From a virus, in the IMG/VR virus record IMGVR_UViG_3300030108_001677, positions 22,383 to 86,382 of that record: 64,000 bases of DNA; one strand, 5' to 3'. A program made the translations under genes and the position numbers. Positions 6,884 through 19,200 of this stretch are shown piece by piece. The stretch's first letter is position 1. Each line of letters begins with the position of its first letter. The notes under the pieces are model-generated. The model was given only the letters and a program-made list of their open reading frames with translations, did not search any database and was not told the origin of the DNA.

Positions 6884-9800
6884 TATCGCACCTCGTAAAA
6901 CACCGACTTAGAATGACCCAATGGGTCTGCCCTGTTAGAACTTACCCTTAATTCGGTGTTGTCGGGTATAGTTACTAAGTTATTCGCAGTGAGCGTAATT
7001 TGTGTGGCTGAAACAGGGTTGCTCGCAACCACACCAACAAACTGACCATCAGCCAAATACACACCGTCATTCGCTTTGAAACGCTGTCGTGGATCTTTAC
7101 CATCCACAGTGATAAAGGTGGTAGTGTTGGCATTGATAGCACCATTCTTCAACACACCAGTAAGACCACCTTTCACACCAATAGCACCCAACTGGCTTGT
7201 TTGTTCAGTGTTTCGCCACCTACCACCAATCAATAATCTATTGTTGAGAACAAATCGTGTCAAGATTCTTTGGGCTGATAGTATGCGAACAGTGTCCGAC
7301 ATACTTACTGATACCTGCTCACTAAATTCACCCGTTGGTTTCTCACTGGTAGTTTGTAATGACGACAAAATATCAGCCAGTAAGCCTTCAATGCCTTTTT
7401 CGTATTGACCAATAACCATAGATGTCATTCCAGTGGTGCTGTCGTGTGTTGTTTCAAACACTGCGAACAAGCCTTTGATACCTTCGTTTGTGAAGTCCAC
7501 TGCTATGATTTCACCGGGTTCAATGTGGCTGGCACTTACTAATCCATCCACCTTAATCAGCGATGCACCTTGTTCAGTTTTATTCATTATTCTCTTAGCC
7601 ATTTTCTTTGCTACGGAATTAGATGTCAAACCAGCAACAACATTGGTGGATGTCCTTGTAACCCCATTTTCATTACCACTACCACCCATTTGCTTTATCT
7701 TTTCCAAGTCTTTTATTTCCGCACGCACCTTTTCATTTTGAGCAAGTCTTTCTCCCTCAACAATTACATGGTTTGCCATTTCCAACATAGCACTGACTTC
7801 TATGTTTTGAGGACCGCTACTTGTTCCAAGTCGCTTTTCTTTAGCCACAAAAGCATCCTTTGAGTATAGTATGATACCTGTGCTATCCATTACTAATTGT
7901 CTATCATCGAATTGAGATAGTGAGCGCAAAACCTCCATCAATCCAACTCCGGTCATATCACGATCTGTAAATACACTACTGTGTTCAATGGTAGCATATA
8001 ATGATGGGTGGGCATTCAAGTATGCTTCTTGGGATTCTCCAATGTCAAACAACAAAATGCTGTTAAAAATAAGGTCGGTGATTTGATTATCCATTTTTTG
8101 TGACAATACTGGTTCGTATGGCAATAAGTCGGCACCATCGAGAGTATCTTCGACATCTTTCAATAACAACAAAGCGGCATCGGTGGTTCTTACCCCAACG
8201 CTCATGTAATGTGCGAGTCTAACATATCCGTCTAAGGCAACACCGGAGTCTGCAAGTGAATTTTCTGTAAGGTTACGGAATTTTAGTGTGTTGTCAACAG
8301 CACCCGATATTCTCCATCGGTTTCTTGAGGCATCAAGCAAATACGGGGAGAAGTGATTTGTTGAAAGAGCCTTGCCGTCAATATATACGGTGCTTAGACC
8401 ACCTGTGCCCGGTTTGCGTATGTAAGACAATGTTCCTTCTTTGTTTCCATCGTTTAGCACGAAACGCTGGGGAGTTAGCATCGTGAAATCGGATGGTTCG
8501 TAGTGCCCTATCCCACGATATGATATTGCGGTGGATAGTGTAGTATCATCAAGTGGACTGGTAGCCTCCCACTTTTCTATTTCATACCCCGCCATTGTTA
8601 TAGCGTTATCCACTAACGAAGGCAAGACTACAAGTGAGTGACCTGCTGGATATGTGTGTGCTATTGTGGATTTTATGGTAGCCGATGGGTTCTTTCCAAA
8701 TATTACCTCCCTACCCGATAAGTCATTTATAGCAAGACAGTCACCTGTTGATGATGAAATAATAAAAGTGGTTTCAGTCCTTGAAGTGTAAAGTAATGAA
8801 CCACTTAGACCTATGATTACTAATGCCCCCGAAGTCGGAAATCCTGTTGCATCTTCAACCGTCAATACATTACCAGCGTCAACCCGAATGGTAGTCCTTG
8901 AGCCGAGTGTTGTCATTGTGTGATCTGCTTGAGAAGTCACGGCAATCTCATCATTTGCCATTCGCAAATATGGGCGCATCCTTCTATGTTGGTCTGTGTA
9001 ATTGAGTCCGGTTTTGATTTCCGTTTGAGAAACTACATGGCCGCCACCGGGATGTGTGCTTTGAGAGTATCTTGCGTCAATTGTAGTGTCCAATTGCCCA
9101 TTTTGGTTACGCCTTGCGGCATCGGATTTGAAGTGTTGAAGCATGTTTGCGCTCGGTATCAAATGCCAAATTTCATCTCTATCATTACCATCCGGCCATG
9201 TCATAACTGGCGACTTATCATCAATTGCAGTGATAGGTTCGATGAAACCTTTTTGTTTGTTGTTGTTTAACTCAAACATACCATATCGTTTGTCACGGGT
9301 GAATGGTTGATGAGCGTTACCCGATTGTGATAGTGTGCTAAACCCACCAAGCAACCACCCGTCTTGGCCTAAATCATTAGCATCGTCTTGTCTTGACGAC
9401 CAGCCAAAGACCTTCAATGGCCTTACCATACGCATGATGTAGTGTGCTTCTTTACGCACTGGTTGTAAAGTGGCAGATGCCTGTGCTTGTGTGAAGTCAA
9501 TGTTAGCCAAATCACCAACGGGGGTGACAGAACGCATTTTATTCTTATTATCTCTATACTCTAACCATTCTCGTTTCAAGATATATACACCACCCCACGG
9601 TGGCAAATCACCACAACCTCTAACTGCCCAATGGTCTTGTATGTGTTCAGTAAAATTAGATACGGTGTCGCCTTGCACTGGATTTCCTAAATTGGTTTTA
9701 TTATTCAAACACCATTGGGGATAATCTTGTCTTAGGTTGGCATTACTTACACCGCCGTATGTTCCTTCAAAGGTTGAAGCGTTAAGTCTTGATGAACCAG

Positions 9801-12800
9801 CATTTTTCGACATGACGGTTTCCGTAACATAGGATGGAGTCAATGGGAAATGTTGCCCTATCGCCAAATCACTGTGCAAAGAAACAGCCTTTGTGCTGGT
9901 AACAAGATATTCTTCATTCTTGTTGTCTTTCCTTTCACTATTGGTTTCAACAACCATACCAAGTCTTGGTGATAAGTCGGATTGGACTTGTCTGTGATCG
10001 GCTATCTCGGATAATGGAATCGGCATTACGCCCCTTTCAGCACTTGTTCCACCCGTAGCGTCTTTCATGTTTAATGACCGACCCCAATTGTTGGCTGGGT
10101 AATGGACTAAATCTCCGCTTGTTTGGGCGTGGTCGGTTGGGTGTGCGTTAAGATGCAGGTTGTTACCTTTGTATGTTGCTTGATTACCGTTACCAAGTAT
10201 TGGGTCGGAACCCTCATTCAACACTTTGGCGTGTAAGAATTTAGCATTGGCACCGGTTGTGTCTGTGATGTTGGTTCTTTCCGCAGTGACTATACCTGCT
10301 GGCATCGCTTTGGGAGATACCATACCTAAACTTTCAATTTCTAATGTCCTACCCATACCGACCTTTCTTTCCTTTGGAGTCCACTTATCGTTAGACAACC
10401 TTGTGTAGCCTTGTAAATCAAATGCTTCGTTAGTATGTTCGCTCATTACTACACCAATAGGAACGGTTCTATGTATTCCATCATTCAATGCTGATGTTTG
10501 CCAATCGTCACCAACAGGCAATTTGTTCATGGTGTCATGTATTCCTCCGTCAAACCTACCCGAAGCCTGTATCTTTTGTTGATTGGTGGCATCAACATTA
10601 GGCTTACCTGCAAGCATGTTCAAAGAGTCACTACCGCTTCGGAAACCAAAGGCTCTTACAGGCAACCTGCGACTCCAATCAACAGCAACCATAGGATTTC
10701 TTACTGATGTTACTTCATTCCACACATCACTGTTGCTAACATCTTGGTCTAAGATTGAACGGAGAATGTTTTTGGTCGGATTCAACCCATCGCCTATGCC
10801 TTCACCACGACTTTTCCTTCTTGTGTAACCGTAGTAAGAAAAGTGTGGTCGCAATTCAAGTGTTCCTTCGGCCTCATTGATACCATCATGCCCCATTAAA
10901 ACTGCACCTGCGGCTCTTTGACCTAAAACACTGCCGTGCCCTGCGGCAAGGAGTCCGTTGTAGCCGTAATTCTGTAACCACTGAAAAGCATATAGCCTTT
11001 CAAACGGCATAGCAACCTTTGGTGTTCCTTCTTGCTGATTACCACCTGCCTCAACATTAGCATTTCTTAACATCAAGCCTCGTAGTGGAGGGGTGTTGAT
11101 GCCCTTCGGCATACCTGCACTTCTATACCGGAATGTCATGTAATGTTCACGGCTTGTGCCAAACAACGCAGGGTGACTATACTCCGCAAGCCATGTGCAT
11201 AAGAAAGCATCGGGGGTAGCACCGGAGTTAGTGCCATCAGCCTTCACTAAAGCCAAGTCATTGTGTTCAGCGTTTCTATCGAACCCTGCTGATAATGATT
11301 TATCTTTTGGAATAGGCGATGCGGAGGCATTGACAAGATCAGGGTCATGTGCTATGAGAGGCGGCACCGTTCCTAACTCCGTTCCTACACGGGGTTGTAA
11401 CCAACCAGCAGGGTGTCCATAATATGTGTTAGTGCATCGGTTTAATAACATGCTACCGGGTTTTCTTTGAAAGTTTTGTAAAGAAGGCTGTGGGCGGCCA
11501 CCCATTTGTAAATACTGATTTAATATAAAGCCGTTCAAGGTAAATTCTTCTCCGGCATTATGTCTATTTGTTACGGTTCTTGATGTTGCTAAATCTAAAG
11601 CCACAGCCGCATTGTGGGCGGCATTACCGTAGCCACCAAAATTCTGTAACTCTTTACCTAAAACATCTTGAACAAAGTGTTGTTGTTCCTTAGCACCTTC
11701 GGTGGCAGTATGCTCTTGGCCGGGTGCAAATAAGATGTCATAATTATCTTTAGGCGCACTGGTAAAAACACGATGGTGGAAAGGCATGGTATTGTTTTTG
11801 ATTTCACCGTGTGGTAATCCATCAGCCGAGAAAGAACCTGCGTTCATGACTTGGTTTCTTACTTCTAATGTATCAAGATAATATGTTGTTGCATTTTGAC
11901 TGGTGTGTGCTGATTGAAAGCCCCAGTGTTTGTATTCCGACTCCGCTTCAAACATAAGTGAATATGCCGAACCACTTGAGCGATGCAATTGCCTACGCAT
12001 AGAAATAGGCGTTCCTCTTACGGTCATTGGGGTTACGAATGAATGCCCCTGCCTACCAAATCTAATTCGATGGTGTGCTAATTTGTATGCGGCTAAACCT
12101 CCATTACCATCAAGCACTGAACCCCTTTCCACATGATCTGATAATCTATGAGATGCAAACAGTCGTGTGGTGCCGCTTGGTTTGGCACCGGGTGTATTGT
12201 TCAAGTCTAAACCAAATTTGCTGGTCAAAGTATCGTGAAGAATGCGAACAGGATGAAAGTGAAGAACCATGTCGTTTGTGTCAAACTGTGAGGCTTCTCC
12301 CTGCGTGGAGTATGGACTCAACCCTGCTTCAATTACACCCGGCTCATCGGGTCTTGGTATGCTCAATCCACCCATTCCCCAAGATAAGTGTCGCCATGCT
12401 TGCACCCTATCATGACCCGAATATACGAGAATGTTACCCGGTATCTCATCTTGACTCGGTAAGCGTAATTGCAGGTTAGGTTCAATACCACTGTTTGGCG
12501 ATGAGGGCACTGTTGTTTCTTGATTGGTTGCAGGATCTATGCGTGATTGTTTGTAATTGTAATCTCTAATAACTGTGCCAAACGGTGAACCTCCCTCAAG
12601 CACTAACTCGGCACCGGTATCATCAACTACCGGTATTGAATCAAATACTCTTTCTTCATTTGGTATTTGTAATCCTTTTACCCGTTCAGTGTTGACATCC
12701 CTTACAACTCTATACGGCCTGTGTATATGTCCAGCACCACCTGTTGGTAAAGAATTTATGCCCCTTATCAAACTACCAGTTTTTAGACTATGGTAATTTA

Positions 12801-15800
12801 CTGCTTTATTTTTACTCAAGTCGTTATTTGTCATGGTTGTAAATTCGGTGTATTCATCGGTATTTCCGTTACGCAATACGGAGAACCGTGAATCTAAAAC
12901 TCCACCATCCTCAAATGCCACTTTCCATTTACTGGTTTGCTTTGCCTTGAAAAGCATCTCCCCATGTTGAAGTGTGGTTGCTACATTTTGAGTCAAGGTT
13001 ATTGTGGGTGCGGCTCGATACAATTGCGTTCCTGTTGGTATATCTTCAACAAGGCTGGAAAACAACACCCTTGAGAATGTGACACCGTTGACTACTCTTT
13101 CATCTAAGACACCTTTGATGATACCATACAGTTTGCCGTTAATATCAACCACTTGTGCTAAGTTACCCACTGATTGATTGACATAATCAGTCAATAATAA
13201 ATTGCCCCCATAGGTTTGATTGTCTATACTTTTTATGCCAGCGTTAGATTTTACCACTAAGTGTCTATCGGTGGTAGCATGTTCAGTCGTAAATGCGTTC
13301 AGTGTGCTTGTAGCATTTTCAAAATCTAATGTTGGTTTGTAAAACGCTGTTCCTTTGTTTATTGTCGTGGCGTTAGTGCCGGGTTGGATTGCCTCTAGAT
13401 CGGCACCTGCAAAAGTAAGAGTCTTTTCGGTAAGAGATTCACCAAGTATTGATTGGTTATTGGCTAATCTCAAGTTAACATTTTCAACAGCATTCATTCT
13501 ATAAGTGTGGGTGCTGGTGCTTAGGTTACTTGCCAGTGTGATTGTCCAATGTTTGGTGGCTCTTGTCCTTAGCCCAAATTGATAGGGCACCAATGTCAAA
13601 GCAATCAAGTTATTTTCGGCAAGTGTTATGCGTGTTTTTGTCACGCTCGCTATTGTGCCCACTTCGGAACCGGCATTTGTTTCTAAAATAGCACCCGGAA
13701 CAATCCCTCTTTGTCTTAAATCTTGCATTAATATGTTGGGTTCAAATTCTAATTGTGTGGTTGTTTGTGCGCCAACGGTAGTGCCCACACCCAACCCCAT
13801 CGAAGCCTGTGACATGAATGCACTTATGGCTTGAGAATAAGATGTTTGTTGGATTTCCGATATTGTTCCAATATACGCTGGTGTGTATAACACGGTGCCC
13901 CCTGCTATGGCTGAATTGTATGCTGAATGCAAAACTATTGTAGTGGCAGTGACGCTTTTTACTACGCCTATGAAAATGTTACTTACTCCATTCACACTGT
14001 ATATTCTTTCACCTACCTTTATGCGGTCGCCAAATTGACCTGCTGATAAAGGATTTATGTTACCACCACCACTGTTCAATGTGATGGTGTCCGTATTTTG
14101 TGTAAATGCACTAACAGTAACTTCAGTCTTATACAGCGTATGTTCCGAGTATATCCTTTCACCTTCATGGTATATCAAATTAGGATCGGTGCCATCAACA
14201 ACTATTGTGTTTATGTCTTGGGCACTTGATGGTTCTATTGCGTTGCCCGATTCTGTATGAATCTCACAGCCACTAAAGCCAAAACCGGGTGCAAAGCGTT
14301 TCACGACTGTTGTTATGGGTATTGTTCCAATCAAGGTGTCACTATCTGTTCTAACTTCATCTCCCAAATTGAATACAGCATTTGCTTGACCACCTTCTTG
14401 GTCGGCAAGTATGGTGCTTAAATCTCCTGTGCCGTGACTGTTACCCGTTGGGAATGGGTTGAATGTCCTACCTTCAAACCTGTAAATCTTAGTGCCGACT
14501 TTCATGCCACTGTCTATATTCTTCGGTCCTACTGCTGTCAATCCTGTTGGCGTAGTTTCGCTGATGGTTGATATTGTTCCTATCTCCAAAGCATCGGCAG
14601 TGTAAATTTTATCCCCATCCTCAAAGTGTGCTTTTACGGTGGTTGCAGGGGTCAATATCGGAATACTTGTGCCGGTTGTAATATCGGCATTTGCCGAAAC
14701 TACACAGTTTGTGCTAAACGGTCCGGCTGTATCTAATTCAGTGCCGTGTTCATTGTCGGTAATATACAATGAATCTGTATTCACAAGTGTATTGCCGAGA
14801 ACATCTTGCCCCCGCCACTGATATGGATCGACTTCACTTGAACCCATGATGTTTGGTCCGTCAAATGGCATATCCGGTGGCGGCATATCGGGCATCGTGC
14901 ATGAGTTAAGACCCTCTATGGAAAATCGTGAATAACCATGACCTGTGCTGTGAGTTTGAGGCTGTGCCCCTCTTGAATCCGCATTGACATTTGGCAACCC
15001 CATGTTGCCTCCATCCATTGGTTTCGCTGTTAGATGCCACACTGGTAAATCAACACCAAGACCTTGAACAATCGGACCTCCATTTGCTGTTCCCCAATAC
15101 CCACCACCTGTTGGTGTGTCTTGTTCCCACGAAACAACAACAGTGTGTTGTTCACTGGTTTCATTATCAATCAACCATGTTGGATATGAAGATAAAATCG
15201 AAAACTGAACATCTCCTACTGTTCCACTTGATGTTTCTATTTTTGTAATGTTGAATGATAATGTTGCATCGCTATCTATTTCATACCCATCGTATGTTAG
15301 CGTATAGAAACTGACTGGTTGACCACCACTATCTTGAATTGATGAAGCCGGATTGCCTCTAATCGTGCCACGCTTAGGAATATCGGTTGGCATATTACGA
15401 TTGAAACCTGTAAATGTTCGCCTGTTAGGGGTGCCTATTTGCATCAAACGCAATAAGCCGCCTCTAACCGGTTGAGCGTTGCTCAAACCCACTGCAATTG
15501 GCTCATAGAACCTAACTTGTGCGCCTTGTATTTCCATTATCTTTCCTATATATTCATTGTTTAGGGTGTATAGGCTGGTGTTTGGTGATAAATAACCACC
15601 GATACCGTAATTGAAAGTCAATGTTGTTGTCGAGCCAGCAACATGGTTTCCGCTTACCTGCAATACACCTTGACCAACATTCAAACCAGCACCGTATAGT
15701 TTAATGGGGGCATTTCCAATAGTGCTACCATACGCACCATACTGACTATTGCCGGACATCTTTGTGTATCTTGCTCTAAGATACCTGCTGACTGAATGTT

Positions 15801-16242
15801 GACCTACTTGCCTATGCCTACTTGAATTGATGTGAGATGCGATAAGTCGTGCCGCTTCTTCTGTGCCCAAGTCAAATGTTTTGATTGGTATTGCCGAACC
15901 ATTTGCTCTTGCTGTTGCATTTGCCTCCGCCGCCCTTTTCAAATCAATCAACTGAAAGTTTGTTCCATTCCTGTTATCTTCTCCGTTAGTTTGGGCGGCA
16001 GTGGTGTCATTCGCTAACGGTGTTCTAATTAAGAAATTGATACCCAACTGATTTGTTCCGTTCTTAGCGAATGTCATGTCGGTAGGATCTTCATAAGCAG
16101 TATCGGGGTAAGTGAAGTGAAGGCTGAAATAGCCACTGGCTGTTACACCACTGTCTGTGCCTACTGCTGTCAATTCAGCCGGAAACTCCCGCTTCATGAA
16201 AGACAGTCTTTCGCCCATGTTATCACCAAGTGTTCCTCGCAT
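6883..16242 (-). CDS. Giant 3119-residue tail-tip protein with repeated beta modules and C-terminal hub-like domain
   Basis: This is the largest gene in the window. The N-terminal ~450 residues are beta-rich. From about 14700 down to 12900 the protein repeats a small module of the form G-x-x-[IL]-Y...GxIxxV...ITL...TxLY, at least six times, and one further copy sits near the C-terminus (about 7080-6950). The middle 1000 residues are a glycine/asparagine-rich domain I do not recognise. About residues 2600-2900 (SQFDDRQLVMDSTGIILYSKD, then IKVDGLVSASHIEPGEIIAV) resemble the baseplate hub/gpD-like region, which caps the tail tube. A hub, spike-like and adsorption protein appear fused. ATG 16242 overlaps the upstream gene by 20 nt; ATG 16218 is an alternative. 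Confidence 0.75.
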   Translation of the reverse strand: MRGTLGDNMGERLSFMKREFPAELTAVGTDSGVTASGYFSLHFTYPDTAYEDPTDMTFAKNGTNQLGINFLIRTPLANDTTAAQTNGEDNRNGTNFQLIDLKRAAEANATARANGSAIPIKTFDLGTEEAARLIASHINSSRHRQVGQHSVSRYLRARYTKMSGNSQYGAYGSTIGNAPIKLYGAGLNVGQGVLQVSGNHVAGSTTTLTFNYGIGGYLSPNTSLYTLNNEYIGKIMEIQGAQVRFYEPIAVGLSNAQPVRGGLLRLMQIGTPNRRTFTGFNRNMPTDIPKRGTIRGNPASSIQDSGGQPVSFYTLTYDGYEIDSDATLSFNITKIETSSGTVGDVQFSILSSYPTWLIDNETSEQHTVVVSWEQDTPTGGGYWGTANGGPIVQGLGVDLPVWHLTAKPMDGGNMGLPNVNADSRGAQPQTHSTGHGYSRFSIEGLNSCTMPDMPPPDMPFDGPNIMGSSEVDPYQWRGQDVLGNTLVNTDSLYITDNEHGTELDTAGPFSTNCVVSANADITTGTSIPILTPATTVKAHFEDGDKIYTADALEIGTISTISETTPTGLTAVGPKNIDSGMKVGTKIYRFEGRTFNPFPTGNSHGTGDLSTILADQEGGQANAVFNLGDEVRTDSDTLIGTIPITTVVKRFAPGFGFSGCEIHTESGNAIEPSSAQDINTIVVDGTDPNLIYHEGERIYSEHTLYKTEVTVSAFTQNTDTITLNSGGGNINPLSAGQFGDRIKVGERIYSVNGVSNIFIGVVKSVTATTIVLHSAYNSAIAGGTVLYTPAYIGTISEIQQTSYSQAISAFMSQASMGLGVGTTVGAQTTTQLEFEPNILMQDLRQRGIVPGAILETNAGSEVGTIASVTKTRITLAENNLIALTLVPYQFGLRTRATKHWTITLASNLSTSTHTYRMNAVENVNLRLANNQSILGESLTEKTLTFAGADLEAIQPGTNATTINKGTAFYKPTLDFENATSTLNAFTTEHATTDRHLVVKSNAGIKSIDNQTYGGNLLLTDYVNQSVGNLAQVVDINGKLYGIIKGVLDERVVNGVTFSRVLFSSLVEDIPTGTQLYRAAPTITLTQNVATTLQHGEMLFKAKQTSKWKVAFEDGGVLDSRFSVLRNGNTDEYTEFTTMTNNDLSKNKAVNYHSLKTGSLIRGINSLPTGGAGHIHRPYRVVRDVNTERVKGLQIPNEERVFDSIPVVDDTGAELVLEGGSPFGTVIRDYNYKQSRIDPATNQETTVPSSPNSGIEPNLQLRLPSQDEIPGNILVYSGHDRVQAWRHLSWGMGGLSIPRPDEPGVIEAGLSPYSTQGEASQFDTNDMVLHFHPVRILHDTLTSKFGLDLNNTPGAKPSGTTRLFASHRLSDHVERGSVLDGNGGLAAYKLAHHRIRFGRQGHSFVTPMTVRGTPISMRRQLHRSSGSAYSLMFEAESEYKHWGFQSAHTSQNATTYYLDTLEVRNQVMNAGSFSADGLPHGEIKNNTMPFHHRVFTSAPKDNYDILFAPGQEHTATEGAKEQQHFVQDVLGKELQNFGGYGNAAHNAAVALDLATSRTVTNRHNAGEEFTLNGFILNQYLQMGGRPQPSLQNFQRKPGSMLLNRCTNTYYGHPAGWLQPRVGTELGTVPPLIAHDPDLVNASASPIPKDKSLSAGFDRNAEHNDLALVKADGTNSGATPDAFLCTWLAEYSHPALFGTSREHYMTFRYRSAGMPKGINTPPLRGLMLRNANVEAGGNQQEGTPKVAMPFERLYAFQWLQNYGYNGLLAAGHGSVLGQRAAGAVLMGHDGINEAEGTLELRPHFSYYGYTRRKSRGEGIGDGLNPTKNILRSILDQDVSNSDVWNEVTSVRNPMVAVDWSRRLPVRAFGFRSGSDSLNMLAGKPNVDATNQQKIQASGRFDGGIHDTMNKLPVGDDWQTSALNDGIHRTVPIGVVMSEHTNEAFDLQGYTRLSNDKWTPKERKVGMGRTLEIESLGMVSPKAMPAGIVTAERTNITDTTGANAKFLHAKVLNEGSDPILGNGNQATYKGNNLHLNAHPTDHAQTSGDLVHYPANNWGRSLNMKDATGGTSAERGVMPIPLSEIADHRQVQSDLSPRLGMVVETNSERKDNKNEEYLVTSTKAVSLHSDLAIGQHFPLTPSYVTETVMSKNAGSSRLNASTFEGTYGGVSNANLRQDYPQWCLNNKTNLGNPVQGDTVSNFTEHIQDHWAVRGCGDLPPWGGVYILKREWLEYRDNKNKMRSVTPVGDLANIDFTQAQASATLQPVRKEAHYIMRMVRPLKVFGWSSRQDDANDLGQDGWLLGGFSTLSQSGNAHQPFTRDKRYGMFELNNNKQKGFIEPITAIDDKSPVMTWPDGNDRDEIWHLIPSANMLQHFKSDAARRNQNGQLDTTIDARYSQSTHPGGGHVVSQTEIKTGLNYTDQHRRMRPYLRMANDEIAVTSQADHTMTTLGSRTTIRVDAGNVLTVEDATGFPTSGALVIIGLSGSLLYTSRTETTFIISSSTGDCLAINDLSGREVIFGKNPSATIKSTIAHTYPAGHSLVVLPSLVDNAITMAGYEIEKWEATSPLDDTTLSTAISYRGIGHYEPSDFTMLTPQRFVLNDGNKEGTLSYIRKPGTGGLSTVYIDGKALSTNHFSPYLLDASRNRWRISGAVDNTLKFRNLTENSLADSGVALDGYVRLAHYMSVGVRTTDAALLLLKDVEDTLDGADLLPYEPVLSQKMDNQITDLIFNSILLFDIGESQEAYLNAHPSLYATIEHSSVFTDRDMTGVGLMEVLRSLSQFDDRQLVMDSTGIILYSKDAFVAKEKRLGTSSGPQNIEVSAMLEMANHVIVEGERLAQNEKVRAEIKDLEKIKQMGGSGNENGVTRTSTNVVAGLTSNSVAKKMAKRIMNKTEQGASLIKVDGLVSASHIEPGEIIAVDFTNEGIKGLFAVFETTHDSTTGMTSMVIGQYEKGIEGLLADILSSLQTTSEKPTGEFSEQVSVSMSDTVRILSAQRILTRFVLNNRLLIGGRWRNTEQTSQLGAIGVKGGLTGVLKNGAINANTTTFITVDGKDPRQRFKANDGVYLADGQFVGVVASNPVSATQITLTANNLVTIPDNTELRVSSNRADPLGHSKSVFYEVR

Positions 16243-19200
16243 TATAGAGATTGGCGACTTGCTGGGCTGTCATACCATGATTCCACATAGCCATTTCACT
16301 AAGCACCCCTTTCCAATATCTTGGGTCATTATTACCACTACCGTGTGTTCCGTGATAATAACCCGGATAATTTGAAGGGGCTAAAAGATCTATTCCAACA
16401 CAGTGCATGTATGATGATTTACCATAAAGACCACTTGCCAACGCATTACCAACACCAATTGTTTGTGGTAAGTGCCTTCCACTGTCCAACGCTAACGGTT
16501 CAAGTAAAGTCCACGGTGCATACGCCTCCAATACTCCATTGACATAAAGTAATGCTTGTGTTGATGTTGGGTTTCTTGTGATTACTATGTGCTGATATTC
16601 GCTCTTTGGCCTATCGGTGATTTCAGCCGATACCACAACATCAGTGCCATTGTTGTGCGGTGTCATTACCGCCACACGATATGAAAATACTCCGCTTGAA
16701 GAACCTTGCTTTGAAAATATTGACACGCCTAACCCTTTGTAATCGGCTTGGCCTGTATTGATAAAACCGTGATACACCGGACCGTTACCCCATGCTTGAC
16801 TTGACCAATTGCCAGTATCACCCGGTAAGAAAAAGAAAGAAAGCGTGTATTGTGATGTTGCATCGTCAACCCATTCATCTTGTATGGGCACTAAACTTGG
16901 AACATTGGTAAGGGCGTTGTTGTTATTTACCACTAAGTCTTTGTCGTGCAAGGCGATTGCGAATGCTGATGTGTGGCCGTTGGATAATACCCCTTTACAA
17001 CTTGGATCTGCTGTTGGTCCGGCCACTAATGCAACAGTGTCGCTTCGATTGACATACACTTTAGAGCCATGAATTGTGTCTATGGCTAACTTCTTTCTTG
17101 CCTGTGGCTGTCCTAATTCCTCTTGGCTCATTGGTAAATACCAAAGGCATGTGTTCCTTGTATCTAATGTATTGGCGGCATCGGGCAAAGCCCCAGTGAC
17201 AACTGTGTTCACTTGATGGTGCATCCCACGATATGTGTTAGAATTTACAGTATCTTCATTTTTCAATTCACTAAAATCAAGCACTGCGGCTGATGTTTGC
17301 ACGCCTTCTAAATTTTGGAAACCACTGTTTCCAGCCGGACCTTTAGAATAATGGTGGGTATAGAAATCACTGTAATCGTTATCGGTTCCATCGCTTATAT
17401 CGAAGGTCACGCCTGTATGACCACCACCAAAGAATAGAATGCCGTTGGCATCAACAAGCGGGTTTAGTAATTTGACAGGCACTTCTTTCAGTGCGCCCGT
17501 GTTATCATAAAACAAATCTTTCCATTTCTTACCAAGTGTTTTGTCTAAGGGTTGTGTGTTAGCCAAACCAATACACGAACCTACACCGGAAACCTTGCTT
17601 GGTGGAACACCATTCACACCTGTGATTATGTCATCAAATTCTCCTAAATGTTGACCATCAACCAAGATTAATCCTTTATTCTCCCTTGAGATCGTTCCTT
17701 TAATTCTATACAATATGTCCAGTGCTTTGCGCTCAACCATGAGGGTTGGTTGAGATTCGGGGTCATAATTTGGAATTGCATCTCCATTCTCAAATTGCGG
17801 TAGCGACACCGTGTTAAACTCAAACTCTTGACCAACTCCTTCGTAAGTCCGAAGGTTATTATCAGCATCGCTTACAGCCCCATGCACACCCCCTTGAAAT
17901 GTAGTTATGGGCAAGTGTGTTTCACCATCCATACCTAACGGTAAAGGCACGGGGAACGCACCCGCTTGATATGAACGGCTGTTGGTAGCCAATAGGCCAC
18001 CGTGACCTACCGCTTGTATTGGTCTGTATGGGTATGGACTTTCATTGTTTATCCACACTGCAAAGTTACGACCCGAAGCACCCGGCACGGTGCTGTGGAT
18101 TACTATTGACAGTCCTTCTTCACCATCCCTGCTCTCAACGGTTTGTCCTAAGAACGCTCTCAAATAACCCATGTGAGAGCCAGTATCGTTACTTGCTACA
18201 ACAGTGTGTTGACCGGCAGTGTTTGTGAACAAAGGCGGAGGGTCGAAGGCACTACCGCCCTGCAAATTCTTTGCGTTAGGATGTCCGGCTTGATTGATAC
18301 GCCTTATTAATTCATCAACAGCATCTTCAAATTTGCTTACTGTTCCAACACTGGCAATATCGCCCAGTTTTATTTTCATAGGTCTAACCCAATCAAGTGT
18401 AAGACCATCGCTTCTTTTTCCTTTTAATGACAAATAACCACTGCGGCATTCAACAGGCGGAACCAATGGTTTGGTATCTTGCGAATAAAGATAATTTCCG
18501 GGGTCAAAGGTAAAACCTTCCATAGTCGGACCATCATATATCAACACAGTATTCGGGTCATTGGGATCTAAATGTATTCCGCTTCTATCTGTAACTCCGT
18601 TTGTTATTGTCCTACCAAGTGCAAATGTTTTTTCTAACGGACCAATAAAAGACTGTGCTACGGTGCTTTCAGTGCTGTTCGCACCTACCACACCAGCGTT
18701 TAATGCGCTAAAATTGCCTTCAAGCGCAGTTTGAGTATTAGGAATAACATAATTAACTGGTGGAAATCCTACTCCAACACCGTTTGCGTTAGTCAACCAA
18801 CTACCCATAACGACAGGCAACCCAGCAACAATAACACTTTTCAACCCAGCATAACTTAGGTTATTATCTTCAAAGTCTTGGTATGCGTTAAAGTATAATC
18901 TGCTTTCGCTACCGACTGTTAGTGCTTGATGTATGTGTAATCGTATGCCTTTTTCACTGATGATGCCCTCTCCTACGGTTACTACAAAACCCGTATTGTC
19001 AAATGGTTCTGTTGCTAAGGGGGCAGTGACATAATTCCCAGTGTTAGTGCCTTCAAATCCACCTTCTTCGCCTTGTATAAAGGGTAAGATTGAGTCAACT
19101 AAAAGGTATGTGCCAAAGTGCGAAAAGTCTGCATTGTTATTACCTCCACCAAGCACAACTTGTGTGTCGCTGGCCGCACCACTATATGATGCGGCACGGG

